Shown here piece by piece: positions 12,152-26,400 of a stretch of DNA of 64,000 nt. The position numbers and the translations under genes were made by a program. The notes under the pieces were generated by a model. It saw only the letters and a program-made list of their open reading frames with translations. It made no database searches and was not told the origin of the DNA. Each line of letters begins with the position of its first letter. Within the stretch, counting starts at the first letter, position 1. This stretch comes from Bugulina stolonifera (taxonomy: Eukaryota; Bryozoa; Gymnolaemata; Cheilostomatida; Bugulidae): contig OW285192.1 of assembly GCA_935421135.1 (NCBI GenBank), forward strand, positions 5,747,501-5,811,500. Direction: 5' to 3'.

Positions 12152-15100
12152 CTGTTGAATAGAAGAAGCTTGGCTATATGAGAGTCCTCTAGAGTGCTGG
12201 AAGTTATCCATACTTACTTTTTTTTGGTACCATTGGCTTTGTTGATATACAAGTACTTGATTGCATAGTAGGATCTAAAATAAATAAATCACAATAAACA
12301 CAATAAACATAATTAGAACAAACAACTGCACCATACCAGGAAGCCCAATATAATAGTAGATGCAACTAGAAGCATGCCTAGAATAGACCTAACACTACCA
12401 CCAATAACGGGTTATCAACATTGTCAGAGTGCATTTAAGCAGAGAATGTAGACACATACACATACCTGTCTTATAGTCTGTGTAGCGGTCATCTAGTATA
12501 TAGACTGTAAAACCAAAAAAGCTTCACAAATACAATCGCACATAAAATATAGATTTTATTATATAATTATGACTACATTTGGCCTACATACAGATGTAGA
12601 AATTATCTGGCTGGCAATGGTTGTTGCAGCATGGAGTAATGGTTGAAAGAAGCAAATTGTACACTTGCACCAAAATATACATGTAAATAATATACACACA
12701 CAATCATGTAAACTATTATCATTTAACTCGATTATAATATTATATTTCACTGAGAATTATTCTACACATGTTCAATTATTTAAATCAGGTTGGCAATTGC
12801 ATTTAAGTGACACAAAAGAAAAAAACCATAGTACAAAAAATTCATCAATACAGTATGTCTAAAAATTTCACACGTGCTGAGAATATAAATACAAACCTGC
12901 TTCGCTGACTGCTGTTTTAACTCCTATGGAGCCTGCGTTGCCTGAAAGATTAAAAGCATTTTAGATACAAGAATTATAATATAATATAATAGTTTAATTT
13001 GGCCTACATGTACATGTATATTGGACATAAATGTAAGTTTTTTATATTGTGATGTTTCTCAGGAGTGGTCTATCAGTTTCTCCTTATTACATGCACTAAG
13101 TGAGGTGCCAAATACTACATGTGGACCCGAGAGTCCGAGTATCCCAGCATGAGTGACCAATGGTGTCATATGTATCCTATTCCAGCGCTCTAGCTGTCAG
13201 TCCTGAGAAACCTAAGCCAAGCGTATACTAGTCTAGAAGGGATACCTTTGCTTCTTGTATAAATAAATTAGATGTGATTGCATTGAACTTCAGTAAACAA
13301 CTGTGTTAACATATTAATATAATTATAATAGCATTGCTTCTTTATGCAAAATCCGATTCTGGATGCTTCTGGCAAAAGGACGACCAGTAGTCAGTCGCAC
13401 AGCCTGTTAATTAATGCATTAAGAAGGACGACTAGGACGTTATGTCAAGTGTCCGGGGATCAACCTGCCCAGGTCACTCTCCAGGTCAGCGCCCAAGGCA
13501 CCCCCCAAGTTGGGGACAATAGAAAACAATGTAGAAGAATGCAAATTGCAATAAAAAGAGGTTCACATTTATAGGGTGGCACCTAGCCTGATACAATTAT
13601 ACGATGAGATACAATTTAACATGTATGATGTCCATAGAAATGTGATTTATGTAACTTCCATTTCATCGCAAAATATTAGTGCTGAGCAGGTTTGGTTTAC
13701 ACTTGAACTCAGTATTTTGGTGCTAAATGTTGTAATATACATTATTACGTTGTGTAACAAATCATCGTTGGATGGTAACGGTGGGTGAAGCAAAAGCACT
13801 ATTGTGAATGACAATGATGGCGCAGGAGTATAAAAACTGAAAGGTCACAATGTATGCATGTATAGAGTATGCAACTCCTACTACATTGTCAGAAATATAG
13901 GCAAAGCATTGAGAAGATGGAATAGATGAGGTTAAATGTTAAATACTCACTGTCAAAGTTTCAACTAACCTTCAACTGTAGTTCCTTTAAGTTTGTTTTT
14001 CAGTAGAGCTCTGGACAGAAATTAATCAACGTACGTGATTGTATTTTACTACATGAAGCTTTATACAGGATGAGTTCACAAGACAGCAAAAGTTGCGCCC
14101 ACTGTACACACTGGTTAAGTTTTTACTTGTATCCACATGCTTCCACAAACTTATAGTTCTCTAAGAGCCAGTTTTGCATAAATGCTGTTTGGCTGTTTTG
14201 TAAACTCATGATGCATAAAATTTCTACTAAACCACTACACCATATACAAAAATTAGTTAAACATACATATACATATGGTACAGTGAGTGCTTTAATCTGA
14301 ATTAATTGCCAAATATTGTGAAAGTACAGCACGCATAGATGAAGATAATATTAGACTAAATAAAATAGGTTTTCAACAAGGCTGCATGAGCAATTCATAA
14401 TTATGTAATCAGCAACTTATCTCTTCATTTATAAATTAAACCAACATCTTCATGTAAATTTTGCGTTTTAAAGTCCCATGTTGTTGCCAGTTACCTCAGA
14501 GCAAGTTCTGAAAGGTATGATAGTCTAGTAAATATACTAAAAAGTATGTCTGTTGGCAGCTTATCTAGGAAGTCTACGCTCAGAGTCTAAATCATAAACA
14601 ATGTGTAACACTTTCCACTTACCTGAAAACCAGGGCTATGCATGCTATAAATCCAATAGTACTAACAAGTGCTGCTGCTACTACTAATTGTAAACTCGGT
14701 TTTTTCTCATTCCCTAGAAAATAATTTAATATATCACAACATTTCACATGTACTTGCAAATTGAAAAATGTTGCATAAATAATATAAATGTTTTGTGATA
14801 ATTATATGAAATGATATAAAATTATAGAATGATTGAATATATGATGAATTTATTGCAATGCAGTTTCGAACAATACAACGCAGTGCATCGCATCACAATG
14901 CACCACAATTCAAATCAATACTGTTTAACTGAATAAATCAATACATCACAACACACTGTGAAGTACTGAGTGCCCTGCTGTCATTCCAATCCATGTACAG
15001 TAATGGCTGACAGTCACATTGTATCATGGTTCATTAATATATTGTTATCAACCAATTTATGGTACTAAAACACATATTTTGATGCAGATATATTCTATTC

Positions 15101-18100
15101 AAATGACAGTGCGCTGCTAAAACATGCTAGACCCATTTTGTTCAAGTCGAACATAGGGAAGTTTGCAAAATGAGGTAGCACCTATTTTCATCAGCAGAAT
15201 TTCGATTTTTTAATTATTCAAATGATTCCAAATCAAAATAACTGATAACAAACAGAAGAAGTTATGCGTACAAATTATCGGGTTTTCTATGGATGATTTG
15301 TGCCAATCAGAGACCCATAGCACCACTAGATACTATAAAAGTTTATATGAGAGTAAAAAATAACCAAATCATACCTATTCTATATTCTACTGAGTTACTC
15401 GGCACACTGTTTTTCCCGTGAGATTGAGCTATAGCAACGATACTGTAGGTTCCATATGATGGGATATCTGTGGTTGAATAGCTGTGCTGGATCTCTCCAT
15501 CCACTGGTTTAGTCAGCACGTCTTCTCTCACACAGATTAATTGACTCTCCGTCAATACTTCACAGAATCTGATAATAATTTTGTCTTGAATACTGTGGCT
15601 ATTTATTGTCCAACTCAATGAAATAAGAGGATCTGTGCGGGGAGATGTGAGAGTCAGGTTCATCGGTGGACGAGGCTCTACCAATAAAAACATTCATTTT
15701 CTCAGATAAACTTTGAATTGTTGTCCACACTTTAATCAACACGTAACAGATATCGTGCTACAGTCAAAGTTAGCTTCCTTCACAATGTTTGAAAGTTATC
15801 AGAACCTATTGACTTGTGTTAGTCACTTGATGTTCTCTTTTCAAATAGACATTTTCGTATAATATGTATAATATATATATGTACACTGTAATATAATGCA
15901 CTATTATTACATGTACATGCATATTTCACCTTACCAAAAGTTACAGTTTTGTTCACAGCTGGGGAAGGTTGACCCATATTGTTTGCAATGGCAGACGCAG
16001 AAAACCTGTATCGTCCTCCAGGTATTGGGTGGATTATTTGTTTAGTTCTGGAGCTATTACCTGACGTTGAGAAAACAAATCTTGTGAATGACTATTTATG
16101 AACATGAATTTTCAGGAATTTCTAAAATTAGTAACTGGAAGTACAGAACAGTTTTGTGGTTTTATTAATAGCTATTAGAATGCATTAGATAGACACAAAG
16201 AGAACGTATATATCATGAACACCACACTTTCTGTACATGTACTTAGCCATCAATAGGTTCAACAGAAGCCAGTATACGACTATGTTTATTTTCTCATATA
16301 TTACATTGCAATGAATGATCTATCTTCCAGCTCTTTAGACCAACAAGTGAGTATACTCTGATGCACATAATGTAACAGTAGAATACATGTACTACCCATG
16401 CGCAAACTAAATTTACTCCGTAGCTGAGAAGGTTGACACTGAACTTACTTTTCGCGTCACAGCAAGTTTAAATTAACTCAGAAATCTAGAATTTAACACG
16501 ACTTCAGGAGAATACCGTCATGTAGTATCAAATATACAGTACAAGCCACAAACTCATTCAATCCAACTTGTCTCCTTTGACCAATAAACAGGTATTATCG
16601 CACTATGAATCAACAGGAAGATAATATAATGTAGATCCCATTGATCTTTGGTATTGCAAACTTATTGACATTACTCTTACATATATTACATACTGTACAT
16701 GTACATGTATCAGAAAGACCTGGACATACCTTGGTTTAGATCAACTCTGGAGTAGACAAGCTCTCTATCGGTTCCTTCCACATTTTCTTGGTTCAATAGC
16801 AAGTCTAAATTTCACAGTCAAATAGTTTACTTTTTGTTAGCTTGTTTTCTTTCTGCTACTTTTCTTGCATTTTGCAACATACAGGTTTTTCGAATGTTTG
16901 AAGGCATTTTCACCAATTACCATAATTACTATCTCAATGTACATAAAGTTCACTCCAGCAAAGGCTCAGCCAGCATCACGGACACCATGTTTATCAGATG
17001 GCAGGTGGTTTTATTCCCGCGGGTTGAGCAAGTTTATGGCTACAGAGGTTTTGTGAGAAATTATTTCTACCATTAAAACTTATGTTTTAGCTCCAAGCAC
17101 TAACTAATCTATTGCTTTGTCGTTACATGCACATAAACCTAGTTCATCCTAGCTGCAATACTGTTCTTTAATTGACATTCAGCCAGCATATACTTCAAGA
17201 AAACTCTTAATTGACAACCCAAGAATACTGTATGTTGTTTAGCATTGAACTATTTCACTTCTAGTAAAAACGCTCAGTTAGAAGTGTTTAGGAAGTTCTT
17301 TGCCGAACTTATCACGTGTAGTAAATACATTATACTGTACAACTTTTCTTGTTGGGTATGCCATGCTCAAAGAGGCTATACTGCAAGTCCAATATGCAAA
17401 TGGATGTTATACACACACATTTAAATACATGTAAATCAGTGTTTATCAAAGCATCCACCAATTTTGTAACTACCCAAACAATGACAAGACTAGTGAGAGT
17501 TTAGCTCTTTCTATTGGTAGTCGTTTGTGAGTATCCTCATAATATTATACAGTGCACGAAATTCAATGCGCAGCTTGTGACTAAATAATTTTCAAAATAA
17601 TTGCAGCTTTGAGTTATTTAATATTCACTATTTCTACCATTTGTCTCTGAAATGCCTACTTCAATTAGATCCAACCATAGTTCACATTTTAATATCAAAT
17701 ACTATTTAGTACACTTAAGAATGAAGCCTAACAAAAAAAAAAACAAAATGTTGACCTACCTGAACTCTTCAAAAATATCACATGTTCTGCTGATTCCTCA
17801 CTATCTGAAAGGACATCTACCTTAATGAGTATGTAGCTGAAATGTGCTCGACTTGTTAACTGAGTTACGATCTTGATTGTCAATGTGCTGCTGACGATGT
17901 TTCTTGAGTCAGATTGTCGGGTATAGGTAGCAGAAATATTCTTTGGAGAAGAAACCTCTAAAAGAACAATTTAGTTTTTTACAGCTGGGAAAGTACGACC
18001 AAAATATCAAATCTAGCAGATACATGTAAAGTGCATGACCGCAGTTGTCATGGTGTAATTCGAATCTAGGTCATATACGTATAACTAGAGTTTCAAGCAC

Positions 18101-21100
18101 AATTCATCATTTATAGTGACAATTTCGCCAACTCAAAACACCGGAAAGAATGTACAATGTAACACTCTTTTTAACCTTAAGATTTTATAAAATCCTGAGT
18201 TATCGGTTGGCACTCTGTAGCGGTGGAGTTCTACCAGCAATTTAGAAAACTAAGAAACACTGATACTGTACACAATTCATATTGGCATTGCAAATCAGAC
18301 GGCTACACCTCATGCATTTATGCCAGATACCTCTTGTGTTATACAAGTCATGCTAGGGCAGGTGTCTGTCTACCATGTATGATGCGTCATAATTATCAAA
18401 GTCGACATATACATACTTGTGCTAACTTGTAGATTGTGTGTTTCAGAACTTATGTTGCGCCTCTCGGGGTCTTGCTCATATCTGTAAATACTATGCACTG
18501 AAAATGTCAGCGTCACTCCTGATGTTATGTCATCTAGTATGAGATGGGAAGGCGATGTTGCAATAACGGGGATGTTCTTCATATGAAAAAAAGTATAAAA
18601 GAAAAAGCTGAACCAAGTTTAAATTGAAAAAAGTGTAAAGAATTAAAATATTACATGTAAATGTGAAGGTACACTTACATCAGAGTTTACCTGTCTTTCT
18701 TTTACTGAAATATTGTCAGCAAATAGAATGTACATACCGTCATGTACTTCATGGCTTCACTGGCAACAACCAGTAGGTAGGACCGTCTCCAAATGTGAAA
18801 AAACTTTAGAATAAACTCAGATTTTTCTCATTGCAAAAGCTCAGGTTAAAGCACAAGGTGCTCTATTTTTTAAAATAACTGTTTCTTACCAGTTTGCAAA
18901 GTTTTACGTTCAGTTATTGCCAATGTTATTGGAATCTGGCGCAGCCAAATATACTGTCTAAAATTCAAGGGAATGGCTGCCTAGCATGCTGTATGTCAAA
19001 TAAAAGTCCTATCTAATTATGTACATGTGTGTACAGCGCATGACTGTACCAAATCAAACAGAGTGTTACACCACAAGAGTTTTCTTGTACTTGACCTGAT
19101 AGTCATACTATTTAGAGAATCATACCTGTTTCGCATTGCATAACTGAGATACACACGTAAATATTATTTCAGTGTATCGTGTATCTGGTGGTTCCCAAGT
19201 AAACACTACGGAATTCTCTTGTGGGTAATTCCGACCTTTGGCAGCGAGACTCACCGGTAATCCAGGACCTGTCCAATTGAACAACTCTTGCTAGCAGGTG
19301 AAGATGATGTTTTACTAAGTACAGGTATATCTACAGTGTGTTTAAATAAATAAAACGATACACTACAGCAATAATATGCAAAAAAGGTTGCAAAACTTGC
19401 CAAAATCGACATGTACAGTGTACATGTCGTGCTGGAGGCTAATACGACCTACTACATACAGAATTTACATTGTACATGTACATATACACGTATACCAGTA
19501 GAGTTACATTGTAAAATGTGATGTAAATTATTGAATGATATTGGTGGCTTCCCTTTGTGGCATACTCAGATTTATGTAACTGGGGTTTGGATTATCTCCC
19601 ACATATTTAACCACGTCTGAAAGGGCCGGGACAGCTTTCAGTGTTAACATTAAGTCATATGACACAACGTTACAGGGAGTCAAAGACCGAAAACAGTACT
19701 ACGAAGTTTATTCTGCTGTTACTGAAATAATTTATTGTCCAGTTAAATTATTGCAGAATAGTGTTAATTATGCGCGAATGTTTACCCACACTAGTGTTAT
19801 GAAAAGATGAAATAAAATAATGGCCTTCTATAGCTTTTTCTTATGCTGACTTTTTGCATGTCAAACTTCCAAGCTTTGTCCTATTTGTCAGAATAAATTA
19901 TTTTCTAAACACGAGGTTTACTAGCATGTGCAAGTGTTTCTCTAAGTGTTTAGAAACAGGTAGGATAGTATTGGACTGCAGGACAGCCCAGGGCTCTCAA
20001 GTTGCTTAGTCAGAAAATCCGAGCAAATGTACAATGTACTGCAGTATGAGCATTGTAGTAGTATTACTCTCTTAGCAATTGGTCAGATATATCAATAAAG
20101 CTGTTGGTCACCTACGTGTACATATCTATAATTATACATTGTAGCTCTAAGGGGTTAGCACTGGTAATTTCTTACAGCCTAATAATCTCAGTTCATACCT
20201 GTAATTTAGTCCTTATCCTTGGAAGGGAATAGAATTAGTAGCTTTTTTCTATGAATTCTTAAGCAACCCACAAGCTATGAGATAAACTGAAGATTAATTT
20301 GGAGATTGTAGAGTATTTCAATTGAAAATATAGCTGACGTGACAACATCTCCAAAAATCCGAGCAGATTATTAATACTGAAAAACCTCCCAAGCTCCCCA
20401 TGTAAGCACTGAAAATCTGAACTGCTCAGGAAAATCAAAAAATTTGAGAGCCCTGAGGACACGTAAATCATTTGAAGTTATCCTCTCTTGACTTTAACCA
20501 ATTTACGTCACGTTTTTCACATTACTTTGGCGTCAACTATCTCACTTCACTTTGCAGTAGTAGCCAATTTATTAATAGTTTTAGCTCAATTCAAGCATGA
20601 AGAAGCTTGTTATTAATTTGTTATTTGGCTTTGTGGATGCTTCAAAAACCCTGGGAAATCTCTTTTTGAACAACTGTCAGAATTCAAGTTAGCAACTTTT
20701 GTCGTCAACTACACCGAAATAGAGCAGCATTTGCTCAGATATCTAACCAAATTAATTTTCAGCAAGCTTTCATCAAGGGGGCTACATATAAACAAATCCT
20801 CAATAATTCAAATAAAGCTCTTAATAAAGTAGATTGAAAATACCTGTTCAAAGTTGAGAAAATAAAATAATATATTTGCTAATTTAGTTTGACATGCAGA
20901 TTTTTAAAAGAAGCTCTACAGTTTAAAAAGTTGAATAGTACTAAAGGTGCGATATCCCAGTGTGATATTAATACATATTGGACATCAACTTATCCCTAAT
21001 GCTGCTAACTGGTTTAAAAACGATCAAATTTTCTATTTCTCTAAGCCATTTTGTTTTTATGAATGAAGTTAGGCGGAGCTTCTGGAACTTGTCAGTTGCT

Positions 21101-23369
21101 TAGCAGCAAGGTTTAGCCTTTTTTTTTTTTTTAAATTTTCTCACACAGACTACACTTGTGTGTGTAAAGTCGTGGGAACTCAGTTATTTTTTTGTAAGTT
21201 TATGTCATAGGTGCCATTTTTGTGCTATATCTTTTTTTTTTGTTTTGTGTTATATGTATTTCAACTAGCCCCAGTTATAGATCCAGAGCGTAGCTCTCTA
21301 AGGGTTCTGGGCCAAAAAGAATAATAAAAAACATTTGTTTTAATGTGCGGTGTGTATGTATAAGGCAGGGGCGGATTTGGGGGTCCCGCCCTCACTGCCA
21401 TGGCGGGACCTTCCATTTCTAATAAAAAAATTAAATTGCCACCTATCAATAATAACACACAGTTGTAAGTTTATTTGCGGAGGCATCCTACCCTGCCCAG
21501 CATAATCTAAGCATATTATGATGAAAATGATGCTATATGGCTATAACATACCAAAAGATAGCTTAGGAATTGAGCTTTCATCCTATACAATTTATAGTAA
21601 AGATATTTCAGTACCCTCCCACTACTGGCAGTCTTTTATTTGCCAGGAAATAAGACTACACTAATTACTTTACAATGAGTGACTTTTGATAGACTATACT
21701 TGTGACCACAGTAAATGTTATTACCAGTTATAATAACAAAATAATTGCTGCTATCAATGAGCTGCTGCTGCTGGGCTGAGTCAGAGCCATTCACTCAATG
21801 GCTCTGGGCTGAGTAATACATGTTGTAACAGTGCCACAGCATTATTTCTGCAGATATACATGTATGTACCTCTGAAATTTCATAAGCTACTTCATGTCAT
21901 GTGCACATGCTCTCAAGGCTCAAACATTACAAAAGAAGTAATGTCTCCACATACATGTACATGTAGATGCCATGCACTAAATTGTCCATACTCTCCAGCT
22001 TTTGGGAAACCTAGGATAATAACACTTTCATCTCTGTCTACCACAAAATTTAGCATCATTTCTCTTTTCATAAAGTCATGTGATGGCATATTTTTAATAG
22101 GCTACAAAATAATCTTGAGCCCTGGCACAGTAACCATAGTTATAAACAAGCTAATTTTAAATTTCTATTTCTAATACACAGTCAAGCATTCATAATATGT
22201 AAAGTAGCCCCTGCAACATACTTGCCCAAGATATCACTGCTCTAAATTTATTATTATTGCATTTCTGCAAAGTAAAAATTCCTGCATTTATCTTAGTTGT
22301 AAATCCTCACTTACTAAATCTTTACGTCCCCAGAAACACAAAATTTTTTTAACTGGTTACTGAGATCAACTAGCAAGTAACAGAAACATGTTGATTCCAA
22401 GTGTAAGTGTGCATAAATTTGCTTCATTTAACACAAAATCCAGCATATAGCTTCGGCGTCCGGGGCGCTGCCCTGGACCCCCGCCTGTTGGCAGAACCCT
22501 TCAAACTGAGCCAGATCCGCCCCTGGTATAAGGTAGGATGACTCCTAGTAAACTGCGCATATATAAGTCATTTAGTAGACCACAGAGCTGCAAACTGTAC
22601 AGTCATGCAATTATTCAAATATAAATTTATCATCAAATCATTGCTTTTTTGTATATTTTGTTTTGTGTTGGCTTTTAGACTCCCACTAGCTGCTCCTAAA
22701 CAATCTAACAAACATGTACGTATCTAGCAGAATAACTGACTTTATTCTTTCCTAGAATAGTGGATATACATGTATGTATTTTATAAGAATATGCACCACA
22801 CATATGTTTTGCATGGGATATTACATAATATATATGTACAAAAACAGAAAAAAACTTGTTAAAACATGCATTATATGTTAGCCATGTACCATGTAGTACT
22901 ACGCCAATAAGATTGATTATTCTTCTGCATCTGTAACATTGTGTCATACCTTCACGATGGAGTTCCCTGTCAAGCCATTTCATTCATGAGATTGGAGCTG
23001 TTTTAGTAAATGGACCCCAAAATTACTATGACCCAAAACTTGAAAAATATTTTTTAGATCTTCCTAATTTTATTCTTATGCCTCCTCAGGTAGTAATTCC
23101 TATATTTATAGGATTAAAAGGAATTGTATTTTTGAGAACCCCAGTTACATAACCTCAATGAACTTTTACCAGTCATCTTGCTGTGCATCACTATCATGTC
23201 GAACAAATTTTAGACTCTGGTTGTTGCCTTTGGCATTTAATTAGGGTATATTTATATAAATAAAGTTGCTTCAACCTTGCTGCTGCTAACTAACTAACTG
23301 ACCAACTAACCAACTGACCAACCGACCAGCAGACCAACCGACCAACCGACCAACCGACCAACAGACCAA

Positions 23370-23451
<82 letters not shown>

Positions 23452-26400
23452 TCCAGTCAGCCAACCAGTCAGCCAGCCAGTCAGTCAGTCGGTCGATCGA
23501 CCAAGCAACCAAGCAACCAACCAACCAACCAAGTCAACGAGCTCAGGTCGTCTCACTGTAAGGATGAGATTAACTAATTAAATCCTAAGTAATCTTCATG
23601 CAAACGAAACACGTGTAAATTATGCTTGTACCCGGTAATTGAGATACTTTGAGAGAAATATGTACTGCTGCTACTGCATATCGATATCTTTATGATACTA
23701 CTAGTCACAGTACTTACGGTTGGTATGTCTGAATTGTAGGTAGCGGGAGGAAGATTGTGCATTTGCAGCGTTAGTGTAATACTCCAAGTTGGTTTCAAAG
23801 ATACCAACTTCTGCAGATAACGGTAGATTGAGTGGCTGCCATTCAGTACTATTTAAGGAATAGTTGCTGTAAATCAAGTCCAAAAACCGGACTTCACCAG
23901 TGATTTCATTTGTCTCATTGCCTGTGATCTCTATAGATTGGAAATATCCTTTCTTATATTGCTTTTTTAAAAGTAATCTTTTATTAGTGTTATCCCATCT
24001 GATGCTCTCTAGATTTACTGGAGCTACAATGCATAGTGAAAGTAGAATACTGCATGATCAAAATCTAAATCTACAATGACTTTGGACAAGGTGGAATCAT
24101 TGCATAGCATACATCATGACATGTACATTGTAATGGTCACATACAGCCTCCCAACTACCTGACACTAACCATAATATACTTATCCATGCGTATATCTACT
24201 TGTATTCCTTACCTGTGTAGTTGAATGTTATCTGTATATAGCATTACTGAGTCATTATACTGTTTTTATACCCATGTAAAGAGGCCTGACCTCTCAAAAA
24301 TACTTGATATTGATTTTGCATATGATCTAGATAATTTTAAGCATCTTTTGTCAAACCCGACCTATTTTGGGTCGTCCATCGGGCTTCCGGCCGCCATGTT
24401 GTTGCACAATTACCGGACGACCCTACATCGTCGTTTTATGACACTACGTCGGCCTTTTTACCGGAACTTCCTCCAGAAGTTCTATTACTATATAAAGGGC
24501 ACTGTTTTCATGTTTGTTGTCTCAGTTCATGCTTGGATCTCAATAAAGACACTTCTATACTTATTATATAGAGACTTTCACTTCGTAGATAGGTCATTCT
24601 AGTTGCTAAGGTCCTCGACCTTGCAACATGAACTGCCTACTAGGTCGGATCACTTTCTTTCTCAGTATAGCAAACAAGCACTGACTCGGGATCATATGGG
24701 TCGTCTTTGATAGTTCTTTGACTACTGATACCTGTCAATCTTTCATGTAATGAGAAGGCCTAGCACCACTCATAGACATTTCATTTTGGACTCGGGAGTC
24801 GTCTCAGGACGACTGCACCACAACCCAAAAACCGTTACATTGGTGGCCGCGGTGGGATTCTAAAGGTCATACTCTACTTTATCTGGACACTTGTCTTATT
24901 TCATTTTCCTGGTGTCTGGTGTCTATAATGATTATTAGACTTATCCCACAGTGCTGGGATTTTGTAAGATTACTTTAATTGACATAGTCGTACAGCTTTC
25001 GTCCTTTTGGCGGTTAGTAGAATATAATAATCATTATAAAATAATAAATAAAATTATGTAATGTGTTAGGGTTTAAAACACACGAGTGCCGATGAGAGTA
25101 CGGGTGTGGGAAGCGCTTGGGAGTGGTCTATCAAGTTGTACTTCCACCATTACATAAAGAGTGAACAGTGTGCAGCTCTTAGTGTTGAGTCTGAGGCATA
25201 AGCCCGATGTTTATACTCATGAGAAAGTGTTGAAAGGGTCTTAAACGAGGAAGAGGACGAGTTCGGGCCAATGGTCCAAGGGGACCAAGGCTGGAGCTGC
25301 CTTCATGCAAAGGTGAGACTCTGTAGAGTTTGAGTTGAGAGATGTGACTTTATTGAAGCCTTGCTAACAACTGACTAGCATAAGAAAATGTGCTTACTTA
25401 TATACTAAACCAGTATCCGGCGGAAGTTCCGGTAAAAAGCCCGATACAATATTGGGTGGTACGATATAGTATCGGCCATGGCTATTAAGGCCGAGGTCCA
25501 ACCAAAAAAAGCTCGGCTGGTACGATATACATGTAGTATCGGCCATGGAATTACGCAGCAATATGACGGGAAAAAGGCCGAGGTTCAACAAAAAAAAGCT
25601 CGGCCATTACTAAAAGTGCTTACAATCATGTAAAAGATATAATAATATAAAAACTAGCATGTTGTGGCACATCGGCCATAATTTACAACAGGCAAAAAGA
25701 CTCAGTAAATAATCATGCTAATACAATAAGCTTACATGATTGGGTAATAATGACAATTAATAGCATGCAGATAGCAATACAAAGGAATGCAATGCGGCTG
25801 TGGGTCAGTATAGTTAGTCATTGTGTGTGGCAGTCTATAGGAGACTGGACATGTCTGGCCTGCTGAAACACCACAATATTACATAAATTTTAAATTAGTA
25901 AATGGTTTTATCTAATTACCATCAAACTTTAACTCAATTGATAGCAACTTGTCAAAGCATTTTAAATCATCTGTAGCCAATCAACAATTATTTCACATTG
26001 TGCATTGTAAAAGATGCATAACATGCCATAAACTTACAATTTCACAAAAGTTCATTATCAGTAATCACAAAATGTAAAGTTGATACAATTTGCATTAGTT
26101 TTACATAGCTCTGTTTTGTCCGACAATCTCACTGAAAACTGATTCATTTCGTTCAAGATCACTATAAGTGAGAATAAAATGGTTTTGGTTGCAAAACTTC
26201 ACAAAAATCCTAACTATCTACTGTACATTTAGTTTTGCAACTTTTACGCACATTTACGTGTATGCAGCATAAATTGTATGACTTGTTGAGGCAATCTACT
26301 CACTGGTGAAAATAGTCTCTCGGAAGCTCAAGTTCCGAGTTGGAGTTTGTAGCTGGAAGAAAAATGTGTACCGGTAGCCAGATTTGGGAACTCCTAAACC

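Noticed and set aside
23306..23524. Minus-strand frame encoding a WLAG repeat protein
   Set aside because: Purely a translation of the CCAG microsatellite, inside an A1 intron.
24225..24602. 125-codon frame starting MLSVYSITESLY
   Set aside because: Lies wholly in a type B LTR; the similar copy at 7687 is broken into shorter frames.
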